A stretch of 40,666 bases of DNA, taken from the NCBI GenBank assembly GCA_905182585.1, contig CAJJCC010000040.1:1-40666 (forward strand), written 5' to 3'. Positions 1-7,929 of the stretch are shown here, one piece after another. This DNA comes from an uncultured Flavobacteriales bacterium. Lineage in GTDB: Bacteria; Bacteroidota; Bacteroidia; Flavobacteriales_C; GCA-002722245. The first letter of the stretch is position 1. Every line of letters begins with the position of its first letter. The notes beneath the pieces are model-generated. The model searched no databases. It worked only from the letters and a program-made list of their open reading frames with translations, and had not been told where the DNA came from. The position numbers and the translations under genes are program-made.

Positions 1-1265
1 TGCTTAAGAACATATTGAGTAGCAAAATTGAATACATGATTTTTAGAAAGTAACGCCCTTGTTATTGCACCATATCTCTCGCGATTCTTTTCAACATCAG
101 GCTTAATACCCGCTCCATCTAAAACTAATCTTCCATTTTGAGTTTTAAACTCGGTTAATAAGGAATCTGGAATTTTCTTTGGATTACCATCTTCGTCCTT
201 ATGAGCATAATCTATTGCTTGAATACATCTACCACTTGGAATGTAATATTTAGCTGTTGTTACTTTAATACTTGTATTGTATTTCAAATTTCGAGTTGTT
301 TGAACCAATCCCTTTCCATAAGTATTCGACCCCAAAATAACTGCTCTATCGAAATCTTGTAATGCACCACTTACAATTTCACTGGCTGAAGCAGATCCGC
401 CATCTACTAGAATCACTATTGGTATTTCTTTATCTAATGGTGCGTTAAGTGTTTTATAAATTTTAGTCCATTCTTCAATTTTCCCTCGTGTCTCAACAAC
501 CTTTACTCCTTTTTTGGTAAATAAACCAACAGTGTTTATTGCCTCATGTAATAAGCCTCCTGGATTACCTCTTAAATCAAATACTAGGGATTGGAAGTTT
601 GGATTCTTTTTTAATTCTAAAAATGCAGTTTTCACTTCTTTGGATACATTTCTCGTGAAACTCTTCATTTTAATATAGCCTATATTCTCGGTAATCATCC
701 CTTGATAAGGAACACTTTTAATTTGAACTTTCTCCCTTTTGAAAGAGACTTCAAAGGATGCCTCTATTCCAGGTCGCTGAATGGTAACAGTGATACTTGT
801 GCCAGGATTTCCTTTTAATATTTTACTCAAATCAGATGTTGATTTACCTTTCACATCTTTTCCATCAACTTTTAAAATCACATCTCCACCTCTTAAGCCT
901 GCTTTAAAAGCTGGGAAACCTACATATGGCTCGCCTACTACCACAAAGTCATCTATCTTTCGAATACGAGCCCCAATTCCTCCATACTGACCAGTCGTCA
1001 TTAACTTGTAATTCTCAATATCAGATTCAGGATAATACACCGTGTAAGGATCAAGACTTTCAAGCATAGCGTCTATACCAACCTTCATTAATTCCCCAGG
1101 CTGAGTACCATCAACATAAAGCGAATTTACTTGCTTATAAACTTCAGTAAAGATGTCTAGGTTTTTACCAACTTCAAAACGATCCGAAGTGTCTTCTAAC
1201 TCAACAAAACTTAACAGGAATAAGGATAAAAATCCTGCCAAAAAATAGATTTTACTTTTTTTCAT
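1..1265 (-). CDS. C-terminal processing protease, S41 family (3' end cut by window)
   Basis: This is a periplasmic serine protease of the CtpA/Prc type, which trims or degrades exported proteins from their C-termini. I read about 421 residues from an ATG at 1265; the C-terminus lies beyond position 1. Residues 5-20 form a hydrophobic signal or anchor segment. A PDZ domain covers roughly residues 85-170, with GGIGARI at its start and the LRGGDVILKVDG turn. The peptidase core follows: FDLRGNPGG near 219-227, the catalytic serine in GGSASASE (289-296), and the general-base lysine in YGKG (316-319). The start overlaps the end of rnpA by 14 nt, so the two are probably translationally coupled. Family assignment is secure; the natural substrate cannot be inferred from sequence. 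Confidence 0.93.
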   Translation of the reverse strand, partial: MKKSKIYFLAGFLSLFLLSFVELEDTSDRFEVGKNLDIFTEVYKQVNSLYVDGTQPGELMKVGIDAMLESLDPYTVYYPESDIENYKLMTTGQYGGIGARIRKIDDFVVVGEPYVGFPAFKAGLRGGDVILKVDGKDVKGKSTSDLSKILKGNPGTSITVTIQRPGIEASFEVSFKREKVQIKSVPYQGMITENIGYIKMKSFTRNVSKEVKTAFLELKKNPNFQSLVFDLRGNPGGLLHEAINTVGLFTKKGVKVVETRGKIEEWTKIYKTLNAPLDKEIPIVILVDGGSASASEIVSGALQDFDRAVILGSNTYGKGLVQTTRNLKYNTSIKVTTAKYYIPSGRCIQAIDYAHKDEDGNPKKIPDSLLTEFKTQNGRLVLDGAGIKPDVEKNRERYGAITRALLSKNHVFNFATQYVLK

Positions 1266-1647
1266 AATTATCAATAGTTTTGGCCAAACGGTTTAGCAAT
1301 TCTTTTATTTTAGTTTCAACTAGTTCAAAACTAGGAATAGATTCCGCATTGCAAATAATCATTGTGTTTACGGCACAATGATTATTATACATAGCCGCGT
1401 ATAAAATGGTTTTATTTAATCTTAAAGATTCTTTCACCAATCTTTTTATATGATTTCGATCGACAGCTCTTTTGAATTTCTTTTTAGGTACACCAATTCC
1501 AAATTTGGCATTTACTTCATCCTCATGAGAAACAGTATAGAATGCTCTAAATGGATAGGAGGCAACAGATAGTTTTGGTCCATCAAAAATATCTCCAACA
1601 ATTTTTTTCCCTTTAAGCCTCTGACTTTTATCTAACGTATTTCTCAT
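1252..1647 (-). CDS. rnpA: Ribonuclease P protein component
   Basis: The small basic protein subunit binds the RNase P RNA and helps process the 5' ends of tRNA precursors. The reading frame can be extended to a TTG at 1659, but the ATG at 1647 gives MRNTLDKSQRLKGKK, which matches the usual Bacteroidota RnpA opening, so I place the start there (131 aa). The family signature is visible as FKRAVDRNHIKRLVKESLR, with the RNHIKR core that contacts the RNA. Unlike the common bacterial arrangement, no rpmH lies upstream; a long empty spacer is there instead. The 3' end overlaps the following S41 protease gene by 14 nt. Confidence 0.92.
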   Translation of the reverse strand: MRNTLDKSQRLKGKKIVGDIFDGPKLSVASYPFRAFYTVSHEDEVNAKFGIGVPKKKFKRAVDRNHIKRLVKESLRLNKTILYAAMYNNHCAVNTMIICNAESIPSFELVETKIKELLNRLAKTIDNYEKK

Positions 1648-1659
1648 AGCAGTCTTCAA

Positions 1660-2284
1660 TATACTCGTTAATAAAAATAATCAATTATAAGAGAATAATT
1701 TAAAATCTGATCATAAACGAGGAAATACTTTAATAGCGAGAGTGCATATTTAAGATAAAGATGCTACAGTCAACCAAATAACAATAAAAAACTCAGGACT
1801 TTGCCATAAATAACAGCTCCAAAAAACATATTCCCATTTATAAAATCAGTAGCAGTAAATCTTACATAAAGTCCGCTAACTTAGCGAACTGTTCGTAGCA
1901 GTTACTCATTTTATTATATTCATTAATGAGGTTAAACCCTTTACCGAGAATACAACCTCATTGGATTTTCTAGAAAATAACAAGCAACTATTTTAGCGAA
2001 ATACTTATTAAATATTTAATTGGCAGTAAATATATCCTTCACGCGTTGTATTTGAATAACACCCCTAAGTTTCTTCGTCAACATTGAAATACAGTGTTTC
2101 ATGAAAAAAGAAAACAGGTACTGAAATTCTGAGAAAATTCTGAGTTTAGTTTTAACATTTAGCGCATAAATAAGCTAATATTAGCGATTTACGAACAAGT
2201 CGAAAAAATAGGGTGCGGACTATTTTTTAAATGAGTTTAAACCTTAAGCGACACCAAAAAAACAGATAAATATAGCTGAGAATA
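1660..2284. other. 625-bp spacer without a recognisable gene
   Basis: No credible coding region was found in either strand between rnpA and the KtrA-like gene. The stretch is AT-rich with stops in all frames. It contains several short inverted repeats: a 9-bp perfect stem AATGAGGTT/AACCTCATT at 1925-1933 and 1954-1962, and the small palindromes CGCTAAcTTAGCG and CGAACtGTTCG around 1873-1895. No T-rich tail suggests a terminator. It may hold promoters for rnpA or an unrecognised small RNA. Confidence 0.5.
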
Positions 2285-2980
2285 TTAACTATTTATCTCA
2301 ATAAACCTCTGAATATCTCTCGACGTTCCAAAAACAATTAAGGTATCCGTTTGCTTAATAATCGTGTCAGCTGACGGAACTCCTAAGATATGCTGAACGA
2401 CTTCAATAGAGTTCCCTTTATCTTCTTCGAAACAGCGCTTAATTGTAATTAAATTTAAGCGATACTTATTTCTTAATCCAATATCTTGAACACTTCTTTC
2501 GGCAATGTCTATAGGAGGTTTTATTTCTGCCACCTCGTAATCATCCGGTAATTGTAAAAACGAAACAATGTTTGGATTAATTAATTGCTCAGCTACAAAT
2601 ACTCCAATTTCTTTTTCAGGTTCAAGGATTTCCTCTATACCCATTCTTAAAAGAATTTTCTTCTGATTTTCATCATTAGACCTAGCAATTATTCGTTTAA
2701 CTCCCAATTCTTTTAATTGAAAACAACACAATAATAAAGCCTCAAAATTTGATCCAATCGCAACAACTACAGCATCACATTCATGAATGTTTTGAGCCTC
2801 AAGAGCCTTTCCGTCTGTTGCGTCCATTGTTACTGCCAAAGCAACAAAATCTTCAACCTCCTCAATAAGGTCCTCTCTATTATCAATTGCGATTACCTCA
2901 GCACCTCTATCACTTAAAATTTGGGCAATGGCTTTACCATATTTCCCCATTCCTATTACAGAAAACTTTGTACCTCTCAT
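2285..2980 (-). CDS. KtrA/TrkA-type K+ transport regulatory subunit
   Basis: Cytoplasmic RCK protein of 231 aa that would bind a nucleotide and gate a TrkH/KtrB-type potassium channel. The N-terminal RCK_N (Rossmann) domain shows GMGKYG at residues 10-15, AIDNRED at the end of the second strand, and VVVAIGSNFEA, as in KtrA proteins. The C-terminal RCK_C domain runs from about residue 135 to 231. The start is an ATG. No channel-forming partner lies next to it: downstream is an empty spacer and upstream is a decayed regulator gene, so the membrane subunit must be encoded elsewhere. Assignment to KtrA rather than the double-length TrkA rests on the single RCK unit. Confidence 0.88.
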   Translation of the reverse strand: MRGTKFSVIGMGKYGKAIAQILSDRGAEVIAIDNREDLIEEVEDFVALAVTMDATDGKALEAQNIHECDAVVVAIGSNFEALLLCCFQLKELGVKRIIARSNDENQKKILLRMGIEEILEPEKEIGVFVAEQLINPNIVSFLQLPDDYEVAEIKPPIDIAERSVQDIGLRNKYRLNLITIKRCFEEDKGNSIEVVQHILGVPSADTIIKQTDTLIVFGTSRDIQRFIEINS

Positions 2981-3037
2981 GAATGAAATTATTGTGAATT
3001 ATAAAGATAAGCTTTAAGTCCCTTTTAATGAAGGGAT

Positions 3038-3459
3038 TTAAGAAGGGAAATGTTTTTGAAAAATCTCAACCAACTTTTTTGTTTTAATAGGTTTGCCAAT
3101 ATAATCAGTCTCCCTTTATTGGTCTGCATTCACTTATTGCGATCAATGCTTAAAGCTGCTATATACAATCTATTTTTAATTGCTTTTGTAGCTTACGTTT
3201 TTAATCATTGCTAAAGTTTCAACACTTGTTCAGCCGACGTTAAATTGCCTGCCTGTGATTTTTATTCAAGCTTACGAATCCTTAATTATTAAAAATAACA
3301 CAAGCTAGCTTCTCTAATAAAAAGTCACCTAGTATAGGTTTTACAAGCTTTTCGTTTGCAATTAAAAAATATAAATTGCGTTTATGTTTTTCTTTATCAA
3401 TCTCTTTTAAACCAACTATGTTCCGTCTTTTATACTCCAAAAAGCGATTTGACTTAAAA
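3038..3459 (-). pseudogene. Decayed response-regulator receiver (REC) gene
   Basis: Three fragments in different frames on the minus strand look like one broken REC domain. At 3282-3459 an open frame reads NLYFLIANEKLVK and then ILGDFLLEKLACVIFNN before a stop, like the first strand, first helix and second strand of a receiver. At 3130-3165 YIAALSIDRNK resembles the strand-4 region. At 3038-3112 ETDYIGKPIKTKKLVEIF and a natural stop match the KP-lysine loop and last helix. The acidic pair is absent (IANE where AEDN-like residues are expected), the phospho-acceptor Asp block cannot be found, and no start codon is visible. It may once have been a stand-alone regulator or the tail of a hybrid kinase. 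Confidence 0.6.
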
Positions 3460-3462
3460 AGA

Positions 3463-3488
3463 AAAAGCCCTCTCGAAAGAAGGCTTTT
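3463..3488 (-). terminator. Intrinsic terminator after metG
   Basis: AAAAGCC/GGCTTTT arms with an inner TCT/AGA extension and a CGAA tetraloop, followed on the minus strand by a T-rich tail. It lies 24 nt beyond the metG stop. Confidence 0.8.
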
Positions 3489-3511
3489 GAATATAATTTA
3501 ACACCTACGAA

Positions 3512-5554
3512 TTAGGCTATAACACCACCGTTATCGCTTCCGCCTTGTGGCGCTACAAATTGTAATTCTCCTTTGTTGTTTTCGGCCATCAAAATCATTC
3601 CTTCTGATTCAATTCCAAGCATTTTCCGCGGAGAAAGATTAACTAAAATAGAGACTTGTTGACCAATTAATTTTTCTGGTTCAAAAAACTGCGCAATTCC
3701 AGAAACAACTGTTCTTTGATCAATTCCTGTATCCACTTTAAGTTTTAATAATTTTTTTGCCTTTTTAATTTTCTCAGCCTCGATAATCGTTCCAACGCGA
3801 ATGTCCATTTTTTGGAATTCATCAAATGACGTAGTATCCTTTTGAGGTTCTACAATTTTGCTTGCCGCTTCAGCAGCATCTTTTGCTTGACTAAGCTTAG
3901 CTCTTTGTTCATCTACCACTTCATTATCAATTCTTTGAAACAACAATGAAGGCTTATTTATCTGGTGCCCTTCAGTGATATTATCTTCTGTTAACGCATC
4001 CCATTTTAAACCTTCCAAATTTATCATTTCTGATAAATTATTAGCTGTTTCCGGTAAAAACGGAACGGATAAAACAGCCAACGAGGAAGTTATTTGTAAA
4101 GCAATATTCATGATGGTTTTTACTCTTTCTTCATCTTGTTTAATAAGCTTCCAAGGCTCTGTTTCCGCCAAGTACTTATTTCCAAGTGCAGATAGCTTCA
4201 TTAATTCAGATAAAGCTTCTTTGTACCTATGTTTTTCAATACTTGCGCTAATTTTGTTTGGAAATGCATTCAACTGAACGATTACATCTTTATCTAAATC
4301 CGTTAATTCATTTCTGCCAGGAACAACTCCTCCCCAATACTTAGTAGTTAAAACAAGCGCACGGTTTACAAAATTCCCCAAGTTTGCAACTAACTCATTG
4401 TTGTTTTTAGCTTGAAAATCAGCCCACGTAAAATCGGCATCTTTTTGCTCTGGTAAAATTGAACAAAGCACATATCGTAATACATCTGTTTTATCAGGGA
4501 AATCAGTTAAAAAATCATCCAACCAAACTGCCCAGTTTTTGGATGTAGAAAACTTCTCGCCTTCCAAGTTTAAAAACTCATTCGCTGGAACATTTTGCGG
4601 TAAAATGTAATCTCCCATTGATTTTAGCATACTTGGGAAAATTACAGAGTGAAAAACAATATTATCTTTTCCTAAGAAATGTACAAGCTGAGAGTCTCCA
4701 TCTTTTTTCCAATAATCTTCCCAATTTCTATTCGGGTCCTTTTCCAAAAGTTGCTTGGTAAAGGAAACGTATCCGATTGGAGCATCAAACCATACATAAA
4801 GTACTTTTCCTTCTCCACCTTTAACAGGTACAGGAACTCCCCAATCTAAATCTCTTGTAATCGCTCTTTGATGTAAACCTGAATCTAACCAAGATTTTAC
4901 TTGGCCGTAAACGTTTGCCTTTAAAACAGGCTTCATTTCTTCGATCCATTCTTTTAACCAAGGCTCAAATTTATCCAAAGGTAAAAACCAGTGTTTTGTA
5001 TCTCTTAAAACAGGCTTGTTCCCGCTTAACGCAGATTTTGGATTTATTAAATCGGTAGCGTTTAAAGTTGCTCCACATTTTTCACACTGATCTCCATAAG
5101 CTCCTTCCTTTTTACATTCCGGACAATCACCTGTAATGTATCGATCGGCTAAAAATTGGTTGTTCTCTTCATCGTAGTATTGCTGAGAAACCTCTTCTCT
5201 AAAAACACCATCGTCAGATAGTTTTGTGAACCACTCACTTGACGTTTCATAGTGACCTTTTGATGATGTTTGGCCAAAGTAATCAAGCGAGACGCCCAAT
5301 CCTTTTAAAGATTGTTTAATAATATTGTGATATCGATTTACAACCTCTTTAGGCGTAACACCTTCGTTTTTGGCCTTAATCGAAATTGGCACTCCATGTT
5401 CATCTGTCCCTCCAATGAATACAACATCTTCTCCTTTTGCCTTTAAATACTTCACGTAAATATCCGCAGGAATATAAACCCCAGCAACATGTCCTAAATG
5501 AAGCGGACCATTTGCGTAAGGTAATGCTGTTGTAACCGTAAATCTCTTTGCCAT
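3512..5554 (-). CDS. metG: Methionyl-tRNA synthetase
   Basis: This class I synthetase charges tRNA-Met, including the initiator. It has 680 aa, the long form with an appended C-terminal tRNA-binding domain. The HIGH motif appears as HLGH at residues 19-22. A zinc-knuckle insertion has cysteines at 144, 147, 157 and 160. The KMSKS-like loop is KFSTSKN near 334-340. From about residue 570 the Trbp111/EMAP-type OB-fold begins (FDEFQKMDIRVGTIIEAEKI), which improves tRNA binding and mediates dimerisation. The ATG at 5554 is only 4 nt from a clear -7 promoter element, so the mRNA is probably leaderless. A terminator follows the gene. Confidence 0.97.
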   Translation of the reverse strand: MAKRFTVTTALPYANGPLHLGHVAGVYIPADIYVKYLKAKGEDVVFIGGTDEHGVPISIKAKNEGVTPKEVVNRYHNIIKQSLKGLGVSLDYFGQTSSKGHYETSSEWFTKLSDDGVFREEVSQQYYDEENNQFLADRYITGDCPECKKEGAYGDQCEKCGATLNATDLINPKSALSGNKPVLRDTKHWFLPLDKFEPWLKEWIEEMKPVLKANVYGQVKSWLDSGLHQRAITRDLDWGVPVPVKGGEGKVLYVWFDAPIGYVSFTKQLLEKDPNRNWEDYWKKDGDSQLVHFLGKDNIVFHSVIFPSMLKSMGDYILPQNVPANEFLNLEGEKFSTSKNWAVWLDDFLTDFPDKTDVLRYVLCSILPEQKDADFTWADFQAKNNNELVANLGNFVNRALVLTTKYWGGVVPGRNELTDLDKDVIVQLNAFPNKISASIEKHRYKEALSELMKLSALGNKYLAETEPWKLIKQDEERVKTIMNIALQITSSLAVLSVPFLPETANNLSEMINLEGLKWDALTEDNITEGHQINKPSLLFQRIDNEVVDEQRAKLSQAKDAAEAASKIVEPQKDTTSFDEFQKMDIRVGTIIEAEKIKKAKKLLKLKVDTGIDQRTVVSGIAQFFEPEKLIGQQVSILVNLSPRKMLGIESEGMILMAENNKGELQFVAPQGGSDNGGVIA

Positions 5555-5558
5555 TTGG

Positions 5559-5566
5559 CAAAATTA
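5559..5566 (-). promoter_or_regulatory. -7 promoter element of metG
   Basis: Read on the minus strand this is TAATTTTG, a full match to the Bacteroidota -7 consensus TAnnTTTG. Only CCAA separates it from the metG ATG. A TTG lies 23 nt further upstream, slightly wider than the 20 nt seen at other promoters here. Confidence 0.65.
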
Positions 5567-5595
5567 CACAAATACAGTTTAAACTTATACAATAA

Positions 5596-5736
5596 CTACT
5601 TCTTCTTTTTATCTTCTCCTCCTTTATCTTCTAAATAAAGTGGATCAACGTATTTATCTAAAAGAGGAGTTTTACAAGAATTTAATGTAATTGTTGTAAA
5701 AATGGTTGCCAGTAATATGAATGCAGCGGTTTTCAT
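5596..5736 (-). CDS. Small putative lipoprotein (46 aa)
   Basis: An ATG at 5736 opens a 46-residue frame. It has a typical lipoprotein signal: MKTAAFILLATIFTTITLNSC, a charged start, a hydrophobic run and a lipobox ending in Cys21. The mature part is only 25 residues and ends in a Lys/Glu-rich tail with KKKK. It lies 41 nt upstream of metG on the same strand and may share a transcript, although metG has its own -7 element. No family was recognised and no function is proposed. The signal peptide is what supports it as a real gene. Confidence 0.6.
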   Translation of the reverse strand: MKTAAFILLATIFTTITLNSCKTPLLDKYVDPLYLEDKGGEDKKKK

Positions 5737-5776
5737 ACCCTAAAACTAATAAATTATTGGGCGCTAGAAAGTAAAA

Positions 5777-5807
5777 TTGACGAACAAATTCTTTTCAGCT
5801 AACTTTG
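5777..5807 (+). promoter_or_regulatory. Promoter of rlmN
   Basis: TTG at 5777-5779 and TAACTTTG at 5800-5807 are separated by 20 nt, a textbook Bacteroidota -33/-7 pair. The rlmN ATG is 19 nt downstream of the -7 element. Confidence 0.75.
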
Positions 5808-5826
5808 CACTCTGATTCAATAGATT

Positions 5827-6867
5827 ATGGAAGCTCAAAAAAACATTCGATTACTTGATTTAAATGAAATTAAAGCCTTTTTTTCGGAGATTGGGGAAAA
5901 ACCGTTTAGAGCCAAACAAGTGTATGAGTGGCTTTGGAAAAACTCAGCAATGAGCTTTGATGACATGTCGAACTTATCTCTTGATCTCCGAAATAAATTA
6001 AAAGACAACTTTACGCTTCCATCTGTTAAAATTAAGACGAGCCAAATTAGCGTCGACAAGACGATTAAAAATGCTTTCGAGTTGGTGGACGGGAATATTG
6101 TTGAAGGAGTTTTAATACCCTCTAAAACAAGAATGACGGCTTGTATCTCATCTCAAGTTGGATGTAGTTTAACCTGTAAGTTTTGTGCAACAGGGAAATT
6201 AAAGCGATTAAGGAATATTAGCTTTGATGAAATCGTTGATCAAGTAGCCCATATTAAACGACAGGCTGAGGAAAACTACAACAGACCTCTTACAAATATC
6301 GTATATATGGGAATGGGAGAACCTTTGTTAAACTATAAAGGAATGATGGACTCTATTGATAAAATCACAGCTCCTGATGGATTAGCAATGTCACCAAAGC
6401 GAATTACGGTATCTACAGCTGGTATTGCTAAAATGATTATGAAACTTGGAGACGATCGTGTTAAATTTAACTTAGCCTTATCTCTTCATGCTGCAAATGA
6501 TAAAAAGCGTGACCATATCATGCCTATAAATGAGCAAAACTCACTGGCATCCTTAGCAGAAGCACTAATTTACTTTCATGAAAAAACGGATTCAAGAGTT
6601 ACTTTTGAATACATTGTTTTTAAAGATTTTAACGATTCGCTCGAAGATGCTTCGGAATTAGCACAGTTCTCTCGAAACATTCCTTGTAAAATAAATATCA
6701 TTGAATATAATCCGATTGACGACAGCGGCGAATTTGAACAAACAACACCTGAACGATTAGATGCTTTTGTAAAGTTTCTGGAAGATCGAAACATTATTGT
6801 TAACGTAAGAAGATCGAGGGGTAAGGATATTGATGCAGCTTGCGGACAATTGGCCAACAAACATTAG
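5827..6867 (+). CDS. rlmN: 23S rRNA (adenine2503-C2)-methyltransferase, radical SAM
   Basis: RlmN methylates C2 of A2503 in the peptidyl-transferase centre, and in some bacteria A37 of tRNAs, using a 4Fe-4S cluster and SAM. The protein is 346 aa, a normal length. The radical-SAM cysteines are C113, C117 and C120 in CSLTCKFCATG. GMGEPLLN is the usual SAM-contact motif. The second mechanistic cysteine is C339 in DIDAACGQLA, so both catalytic cysteines are intact. It is a single gene with its own promoter, convergent with the prenyl synthase gene 21 bp away. Confidence 0.96.
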   Translation: MEAQKNIRLLDLNEIKAFFSEIGEKPFRAKQVYEWLWKNSAMSFDDMSNLSLDLRNKLKDNFTLPSVKIKTSQISVDKTIKNAFELVDGNIVEGVLIPSKTRMTACISSQVGCSLTCKFCATGKLKRLRNISFDEIVDQVAHIKRQAEENYNRPLTNIVYMGMGEPLLNYKGMMDSIDKITAPDGLAMSPKRITVSTAGIAKMIMKLGDDRVKFNLALSLHAANDKKRDHIMPINEQNSLASLAEALIYFHEKTDSRVTFEYIVFKDFNDSLEDASELAQFSRNIPCKINIIEYNPIDDSGEFEQTTPERLDAFVKFLEDRNIIVNVRRSRGKDIDAACGQLANKH

Positions 6868-6888
6868 AGTTTTTTTTGAAACGTAGAA

Positions 6889-7866
6889 TTACTTTTCTCT
6901 TTCTGTTGTGTAAAGAATCAAATCGATTAAACTTTGACGCGAAGGACTTTCTGGATATTGGTTAATCATTTGAATTGCTTCTTCTCTAATTTCGTACATC
7001 TTTTTCTTTGTGTACTCAATTCCACCTGAAGCCTTTACTTTTTCGATTAACTCCGTTACTTTTTTTTGATTTTCGTTGTGATTTTTCACAACACTAATCA
7101 TCCACCTTTTTTCCTTTTTAGTAGAGTTATTTAGAGCATAAATTAATGGCAACGTCATTTTACGCTCCTTTATATCAATCCCCACTGGTTTCCCAATTAA
7201 ACTTACCGATGACTCATAATCGAATAAATCATCTTTAATTTGAAAAGCAACTCCAATTTTTTCTCCTAAGAGTTTTAACTTTTTAACCTCCTCCGCACTT
7301 CCTCCTGCAGATGAAGCTCCGCTGGCACAACAGGCTGCAATTAATGTTGCTGTTTTTTGACGGATTATTTCGAAATAGACTTCTTCCTTAATATCTAATC
7401 TACGGGCTTTCTCTATTTGTAAAAGTTCCCCTTCACTCATTTCTTTAGATGCCTCCGAAATAATCTCAAGAAAGTCGTAATCTTTATTTTGAGAAGCTAA
7501 CTGCAGGCCTTTACTTAGTAAGAAGTCACCAACTAGTACCGCAATTTTATTTTTCCAAAGTGCATTAATTGAGAAGAAACCTCTTCTTTTGTTCGCATCA
7601 TCTACAACATCATCATGAACCAATGTGGCCGTATGAATCATTTCAATTAAACTTGCTGCTCTGTATGTTCTTTCAGTAACTCCACCACAAAGATTGGCAG
7701 CTAAAAAAACAAACATAGGACGCATTTGCTTGCCTTTTCGTTTAACAATGTAATGCGTGATTTTATCCAATAAAGGCGCACTCCCTTTCATCACTTCTTT
7801 AAACTTGTCTTCAAACAAGTTCATTTCGGTTGCAATTGGTGCCTTTATTGATTTTACGGATGCCAT
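6889..7866 (-). CDS. Long-chain polyprenyl diphosphate synthase
   Basis: This head-to-tail prenyltransferase extends allylic diphosphates with isopentenyl diphosphate, probably to make the side chain of menaquinone. The protein is 325 aa. The first aspartate-rich motif is DDVVDD at 85-90 and the second is DDLFD at 212-216. The fifth residue before the first motif is Ala80 rather than a bulky aromatic, a pattern of long-chain (IspB-type) enzymes rather than farnesyl or geranylgeranyl synthases; product length is an inference. It follows phoU by 63 bp but has its own -7 element, so it is probably not part of the Pho operon. Confidence 0.9.
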   Translation of the reverse strand: MASVKSIKAPIATEMNLFEDKFKEVMKGSAPLLDKITHYIVKRKGKQMRPMFVFLAANLCGGVTERTYRAASLIEMIHTATLVHDDVVDDANKRRGFFSINALWKNKIAVLVGDFLLSKGLQLASQNKDYDFLEIISEASKEMSEGELLQIEKARRLDIKEEVYFEIIRQKTATLIAACCASGASSAGGSAEEVKKLKLLGEKIGVAFQIKDDLFDYESSVSLIGKPVGIDIKERKMTLPLIYALNNSTKKEKRWMISVVKNHNENQKKVTELIEKVKASGGIEYTKKKMYEIREEAIQMINQYPESPSRQSLIDLILYTTEREK

Positions 7867-7873
7867 TTGACAA

Positions 7874-7881
7874 CAAAATTA
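7874..7881 (-). promoter_or_regulatory. -7 promoter element of the polyprenyl synthase gene
   Basis: On the minus strand this reads TAATTTTG, matching TAnnTTTG, 7 nt before the ATG at 7866. No good TTG box is seen at the usual distance. The 5' leader would be only a few nucleotides long. Confidence 0.5.
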
Positions 7882-7929
7882 ACGAAAAATTAAGTGTTAT
7901 TCCGAAAATAGAAGACTTAACTACAAAGT

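Noticed and set aside
1252-1659. Longer rnpA starting at TTG 1659
   Set aside because: The ATG four codons downstream gives the family-typical N-terminus; the TTG extension adds only MKTA.
2016-2102. 28-codon minus-strand frame beginning MKHCISM
   Set aside because: Very short, with no clear promoter, signal peptide or known family; expected by chance in a 625-bp spacer.
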